64,000 nt of DNA. It comes from TMP-86 sp039807285. GTDB lineage: Bacteria; Pseudomonadota; Gammaproteobacteria; Steroidobacterales; Steroidobacteraceae. Below the pieces are notes generated by a model. That model ran no database searches. It was not told the DNA's origin and saw only the letters and a program-made list of their open reading frames with translations. Made by a program: the position numbers and the translations under genes. The DNA lies in contig JBGAGK010000004.1 in assembly GCA_044226785.1 (NCBI GenBank), positions 1 to 64,000 of the forward strand. Reading direction: 5' to 3'. Shown one piece after another: positions 60,645 through 64,000 of the stretch. The stretch's first letter is position 1. Every line of letters starts with the position of its first letter.

Positions 60645-61540
60645 TGTGAGAAAGTACCACGCATCACCTCGACGGCCTGCCCGCCGACATGGACGGCGCG
60701 TACCATCCCTGCGCGCTTTTCGGTGCGGCCGAGCAACAGACTCGGGCGCCCCATGTCGACGCCCTGCTCAACCTGCCAGGCAAGATGCGAATCCGATTTC
60801 CCGTCGAGCGAGGCCAGCAGCGCGATCGTCGCCGCGGTTGCGCTGCCCGTCGCCGGATCCTCGAGGCAGCCATCGAGCGGCGCAAACATCCGCGCCTGCA
60901 ACCGTCCGGCCTCGGGGCCTGGCACATAGGCGAAGATGGCATCGGTACGCAGCGGCGGCAGAAGTCGTTCGTGAGTGGCGAGATCGGGCTTTGCACGCCT
61001 CAACGCATCGCGACTGGCCAGACGCACTGCCAGGAAAGGCAGGCCCACCGACACCACCTGGGGCGGATGCCGGGTCGTGTCGATATCGCCAGCTGCGAGC
61101 GACAGGCAGCGTGCCACTTCCTGGGCGGACAGGGAAGATCCCACCGAAAGCGCTTCAGGCGCCGTCAACTCGGCTCCGATGATCCTTCCCGACTCGCGTT
61201 GCAGGCGCACTCGCACGATGCCGGCCGTTTCCTCGAAAAGGAATTCATCGGTGGGTGCCCGACCTTCCCTTTCCAGTTCACGCGCGAGCCCCACCGCGGT
61301 GCCGATATTGGGATGTCCGGCAAAGGGCACCTCCACGCGCGGCGTGAAAATCCGCACCTGCGCCGTGTGTTGCGCTTTGCGCGCCGGCAGGATGAATGTG
61401 GTCTCGGAATAGTTGAACTCCGAGGCGATGGATTGCATGTGTACTGACGACAAGCCTTCGCAGTCCAGCACCACTGCCAGGGGATTGCCGCCGAACACTC
61501 GATCGGTAAAAACGTCCAGGGTCACGTAGCGACGGATCAT
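60641..61540 (-). CDS. PhzF-family isomerase-like protein
   Basis: The 299-residue protein has the duplicated PhzF fold. The first half starts with LDVFTDRVFGGNPLAV and carries the catalytic Glu in NYSETTFI, followed by FTPRVEVPFAGHPNIG. The second half has RMFAPLDGCLEDPATGSA. PhzF makes phenazine precursors, but most relatives (YddE, YfhB) have no known substrate, and no phenazine genes are here. The start is the ATG at 61538-61540; the open frame continues upstream without family resemblance. It is coupled to the MOSC gene. Confidence 0.88.
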   Translation of the reverse strand: MIRRYVTLDVFTDRVFGGNPLAVVLDCEGLSSVHMQSIASEFNYSETTFILPARKAQHTAQVRIFTPRVEVPFAGHPNIGTAVGLARELEREGRAPTDEFLFEETAGIVRVRLQRESGRIIGAELTAPEALSVGSSLSAQEVARCLSLAAGDIDTTRHPPQVVSVGLPFLAVRLASRDALRRAKPDLATHERLLPPLRTDAIFAYVPGPEAGRLQARMFAPLDGCLEDPATGSATAATIALLASLDGKSDSHLAWQVEQGVDMGRPSLLLGRTEKRAGMVRAVHVGGQAVEVMRGTFSQ

Positions 61541-61743
61541 GGGCGCGTCCGGGCGGCGCCCGCCACGGTCGTGGCAGTTCGATGCTGTGCAGCGCGCATC
61601 GGTGCAGTAAATGCCATCCATCCGGTACAGTCAATTCGGGCAGAACTTTGCGGTACATGCCGTTGTCCAACGGTGCGCCATGAGCCATCGGCGGCAGACG
61701 CAATGGGCATGACATGCTGCAGGCCCCAACCTGGAGATTCCCG

Positions 61744-62316
61744 ATGCGAACAACAAATTCTGGTCTTCTCGCCGCCGTTGGCGGAGTTGCCATCCTGATG
61801 CTGTCCACCCTGTGCCGGGCGGAGTCGCCCACCCAGGCGGCCGTCTGGAAGGAGCACAAGTATTCCTTCATGGCCATGAGCTTTACCTCGACCTACTCCT
61901 GCGATGGCCTGGCCGACAAACTGAAAATGCTGCTCCTGGCTGCGGGTGCACGACCCGACGCAAAGGCCAACCCCGGAGCCTGCGCCATGGGTTTCGGGCG
62001 GCCGGACAAACTGGCCAGTGCGGACCTGACCTTCCACACGCTCGTGCCCGCTGACAGCGCGGTTGCCGGATCCGACCGCGTGCAGGCCACGTGGAAACCG
62101 GTAGCGATCAAGATCGATCCATTGAAGCAACTGGGCCGTGGCGACTGCGAACTGGTGGAGCGGTTCGCCACCACCGTGCTGCCGATGTTCACCACCCGCA
62201 ATGTCATCAATCGTACGCGATGCGTACCACACCAGGACTCAGGTTCGCTCATCGACCTGCGATTTGAAGCGCTGACGGCTCCCAAGGCGGCAGCCAAGAC
62301 GGAGAACCCCGGATAA
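61744..62316 (+). CDS. Unknown secreted protein with four cysteines
   Basis: I do not recognise this family. The 190-residue product has a clear signal peptide (about 1-24, ending LCRAES) and a mature part with four cysteines (in YSCDG, GACAMG, GDCELV and RTRCVP), which suggests two disulfides in the periplasm. GGAG at 61733-61736 precedes the ATG at 61744. It diverges from the PhzF-family gene and is followed about 125 bases later by the Rieske oxygenase gene. The composition, with a small charged tail, suggests a soluble periplasmic protein. Confidence 0.65.
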   Translation: MRTTNSGLLAAVGGVAILMLSTLCRAESPTQAAVWKEHKYSFMAMSFTSTYSCDGLADKLKMLLLAAGARPDAKANPGACAMGFGRPDKLASADLTFHTLVPADSAVAGSDRVQATWKPVAIKIDPLKQLGRGDCELVERFATTVLPMFTTRNVINRTRCVPHQDSGSLIDLRFEALTAPKAAAKTENPG

Positions 62317-62440
62317 GCCCCCTGCAGGGCAACAGCATGCCAGGGCAATGGCCCCGGACCTTCCTGCAGGTACCCTTGCGGCTTTGATGCGGGTATTGTT
62401 CATCCCGGGAATCCGAAGGGACTACGCCGGGGTGATCACC

Positions 62441-63598
62441 ATGGCTGCTGCCGCAACTCCACCAGATGACCTGACCGCTCTGTTCGATCGGCTCGAAGAA
62501 TCGCCCGAAAGGTCTTTGTCCCTTCCACCGCTCTGCTATCACGAGCCGCGATTTCTGGACCTCGAACGCGATGAAATATTCTTCAGGAACTGGCAATTCC
62601 TCTGCCATGCCGAAAAACTGCGGGAACCCGGAAGTATCGCGACCGCGGAGATCTTCGGCCGATCCGTATTCGCAGTCCGCGGCAAGGACGGGGTGGTTCG
62701 CGCCTTCTACAATGTCTGCAGGCATCGAGGGCATGCCTTGGTGAGACAGGATGGTCACGCACGTTCCATTTCATGTCCCTATCACGCGTGGACTTACAAT
62801 CTCGACGGAACACTCCGCGCGGCGCCGGGTACCGAATGCACACCAGGCTTTCGCAAGGAGGATTTTGGACTCGTCAGCGTCAAGATCGAGGAGTTCGCGG
62901 GACTGTTCTTCATCAACCTTGACCGTAATGCGGAACCGCTGTCAAAGACGGCTTCTGCTCTGAGGCTCGAGATCGAACGGTATGCACCGGACCTGCCACG
63001 TCTGACATTTGCGCATCGCCTCACATATACCATCAAGGCGAACTGGAAAGCCGTTGTCGACAATTTCCTGGAGTGCCGTCACTGTCCCGTCGCCCATCGT
63101 GATTTCTGCAGCCTGATCGACATGAATACCTATGAGATTGAAAACCGGGGCCTGTTCATTTCCCACATGGCAAAGGCGAAGGCGGCCGACGACAATTCGG
63201 CGTACAGAGTCTCGAATGCAACTGTTGATGATCACGCGGTCTGGTATCTGTGGCCCAACATGGCGCTGATGAGGTATCCCGGTCGCGGCAACTTCATGGT
63301 ATGGCGATTCGTGCCGGATGGCCCGGAGACAACCCGGGAAGAATTCGATTTCTTCTTCGAAACGGCCACCCCGACGCCTGAAGAGAAGGAAGCCATCCGG
63401 TACATTGACGAAGTCCTGCAGCGCGAAGACATCGACATCGTGGAAAGCGTCCAGCGTGGCATGCACAGTCCGGGGTTCAATCGTGGGCCGTACCTGATCG
63501 ACCCCGGAAGGTCCGGCATGAGCGAACACGGAGTTCATCACTTTCATGCCATGCTCGCCAGGGCCTATACGAGCCGCGGGAGCCCGGTCTGCCGATGA
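62441..63598 (+). CDS. Rieske non-haem iron oxygenase, alpha subunit
   Basis: The Rieske cluster ligands are Cys93 and His95 (CRHRG) and Cys112 and His115 (CPYHAW). The mononuclear iron site is His214 and His219 (ECRHCPVAH) with Asp330 or Asp332 downstream. The DNFLEC region and the 385-residue length resemble the GbcA/CntA/stachydrine-demethylase group, which acts on quaternary amines, as much as ring-hydroxylating enzymes. The ATG at 62441 is chosen because family homology begins soon after; an upstream GTG or ATG would add up to 31 residues. No reductase or ferredoxin gene is adjacent. Base composition is less GC-rich than its neighbours, hinting at acquisition. Confidence 0.85.
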   Translation: MAAAATPPDDLTALFDRLEESPERSLSLPPLCYHEPRFLDLERDEIFFRNWQFLCHAEKLREPGSIATAEIFGRSVFAVRGKDGVVRAFYNVCRHRGHALVRQDGHARSISCPYHAWTYNLDGTLRAAPGTECTPGFRKEDFGLVSVKIEEFAGLFFINLDRNAEPLSKTASALRLEIERYAPDLPRLTFAHRLTYTIKANWKAVVDNFLECRHCPVAHRDFCSLIDMNTYEIENRGLFISHMAKAKAADDNSAYRVSNATVDDHAVWYLWPNMALMRYPGRGNFMVWRFVPDGPETTREEFDFFFETATPTPEEKEAIRYIDEVLQREDIDIVESVQRGMHSPGFNRGPYLIDPGRSGMSEHGVHHFHAMLARAYTSRGSPVCR

Positions 63599-63682
63599 TC
63601 GTGGGGAGCAGATTCGAAAAGTGCGGACCCTGGCATCCTGCTTTGCCAGGGCACGGGCAGCAATGACCACAGGCCTTTCGAT

Positions 63683-64000
63683 TCATGCCTGGAAATTATC
63701 GAAACGCACGCGCAGTGCCTCACACTGCGTGTCTGCCGCATCGCCCTGCAGCATGTGCACGGCTCCGGCGGCCGTGAGCACCGCGCCGCGCGTTGCGAGT
63801 CGGGTGAGTTCCGCGAGGTTCGCGCGCCCGGCGTCCACGAGACCGACCCGCAATCTTCCGGCGCGCACCTCGATCACCCGTACATTGCCTGCTCCGCCAA
63901 GCGCCGCCAGCAGCGCATCGACCGACACCGCAGCAGCAGCAACCGGCGCGGCGCGGGCGAAACGGCGCATCTCGCCGGCGAGCTGATCGGCAACTGGGCC
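63683..64000 (-). CDS. PTS GlcNAc/glucose-type permease, C-terminal EIIB domain (partial)
   Basis: The frame runs off the right edge, so only the C-terminal 105 residues are present. They begin with GPVADQLAGEMR, typical of the end of one EIIB unit, and continue with LLAALGGAGNVRVIEVRAGRLRVGL and a final AVHMLQGDAAD segment, a second EIIB fold. The phosphorylated Cys expected before the xTRLR element is replaced by Arg (RAGRLR), so this last domain cannot carry phosphate. A tandem EIIB with an inactive copy is known in NagE-like permeases of xanthomonads. The rest of the protein (EIIC and the active EIIB) lies outside the window. Confidence 0.75.
   Translation of the reverse strand, partial: GPVADQLAGEMRRFARAAPVAAAAVSVDALLAALGGAGNVRVIEVRAGRLRVGLVDAGRANLAELTRLATRGAVLTAAGAVHMLQGDAADTQCEALRVRFDNFQA

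Noticed and set aside
1..64000. Insertion sequences, phage genes, CRISPR arrays, tRNA or rRNA genes.
   Set aside because: I saw no transposase or integrase motifs, no regularly spaced repeats and no tRNA- or rRNA-like stretches. A covariance-model search would settle small RNAs.

Overview
The window is GC-rich (roughly two thirds G+C by eye), densely coded chromosomal DNA with genes on both strands and many ATGA or GTGA stop/start overlaps. LPS synthesis (lpxA), outer-membrane proteins, an UrcA-family protein, a PQQ/haem lipoprotein and a his operon headed by a TrpR/YerC-type regulator point to a gammaproteobacterium, probably near Xanthomonadales, Nevskiales or Steroidobacterales. I saw no rRNA, tRNA, CRISPR array, phage or insertion sequence. 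No gap between genes exceeds 300 bases.

Layout. 0.1-10.4 kb: an orphan lpxA, then a plus-strand amine-catabolism cluster (class III aminotransferase, GntR/FCD regulator, PuuB-like oxidase, PuuA-like ligase, FadB-like beta-oxidation enzyme, CaiB-type CoA transferase, porin). 10.4-15.2 kb: exported MsrA and MsrB; HAD phosphatase, transaldolase and phosphoglucomutase. 15.2-25.1 kb: a Tat-exported spermidine-dehydrogenase-like flavoprotein, glycerol kinase, M28 peptidase, CobS/CobT without CobN, and a membrane Ser/Thr kinase with a Calx-beta-like outer domain. 25.1-29.2 kb: a translationally coupled ABC transporter and CocE-fold protein, both of which have lost essentially all their catalytic residues while keeping intact reading frames. 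29.3-36.8 kb: UrcA protein, a diiron oxygenase with its reductase, a PQQ/cytochrome lipoprotein, a GDSL hydrolase and a triple-RidA protein. 36.8-46.8 kb: MFS/MarR pair, beta-propeller amidohydrolase, ThDP enzyme with an AAHS transporter, SnoaL-like protein and PanE.

46.8-58 kb: a minus-strand group (thiolase-fold aldolase candidate, DUF35-SDR fusion, cyclase, MarC) faces the operon hisR-like-G-D-C-B-H-A-F-IE. Four conserved genes here (marC, cyclase, hisG, hisF) lack internal segments. Three losses are about 90 nt each and change the reading frame; the hisF loss is about 42 nt, in frame, and removes a catalytic loop. Read literally the strain could not make histidine, but the uniform size makes assembly error a serious alternative.

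58-64 kb: an intact CocE hydrolase, YiiM-type MOSC protein, PhzF protein, an unknown secreted protein, a Rieske oxygenase and the truncated end of a PTS GlcNAc-type permease.

The overall picture is a free-living heterotroph that uses amines, polyamines and aromatic or isoprenoid-like substrates. The best candidates for something undescribed are the coupled pseudo-ABC/pseudo-hydrolase pair, the CobST plus kinase locus, and the amine cluster that feeds a CoA pathway.
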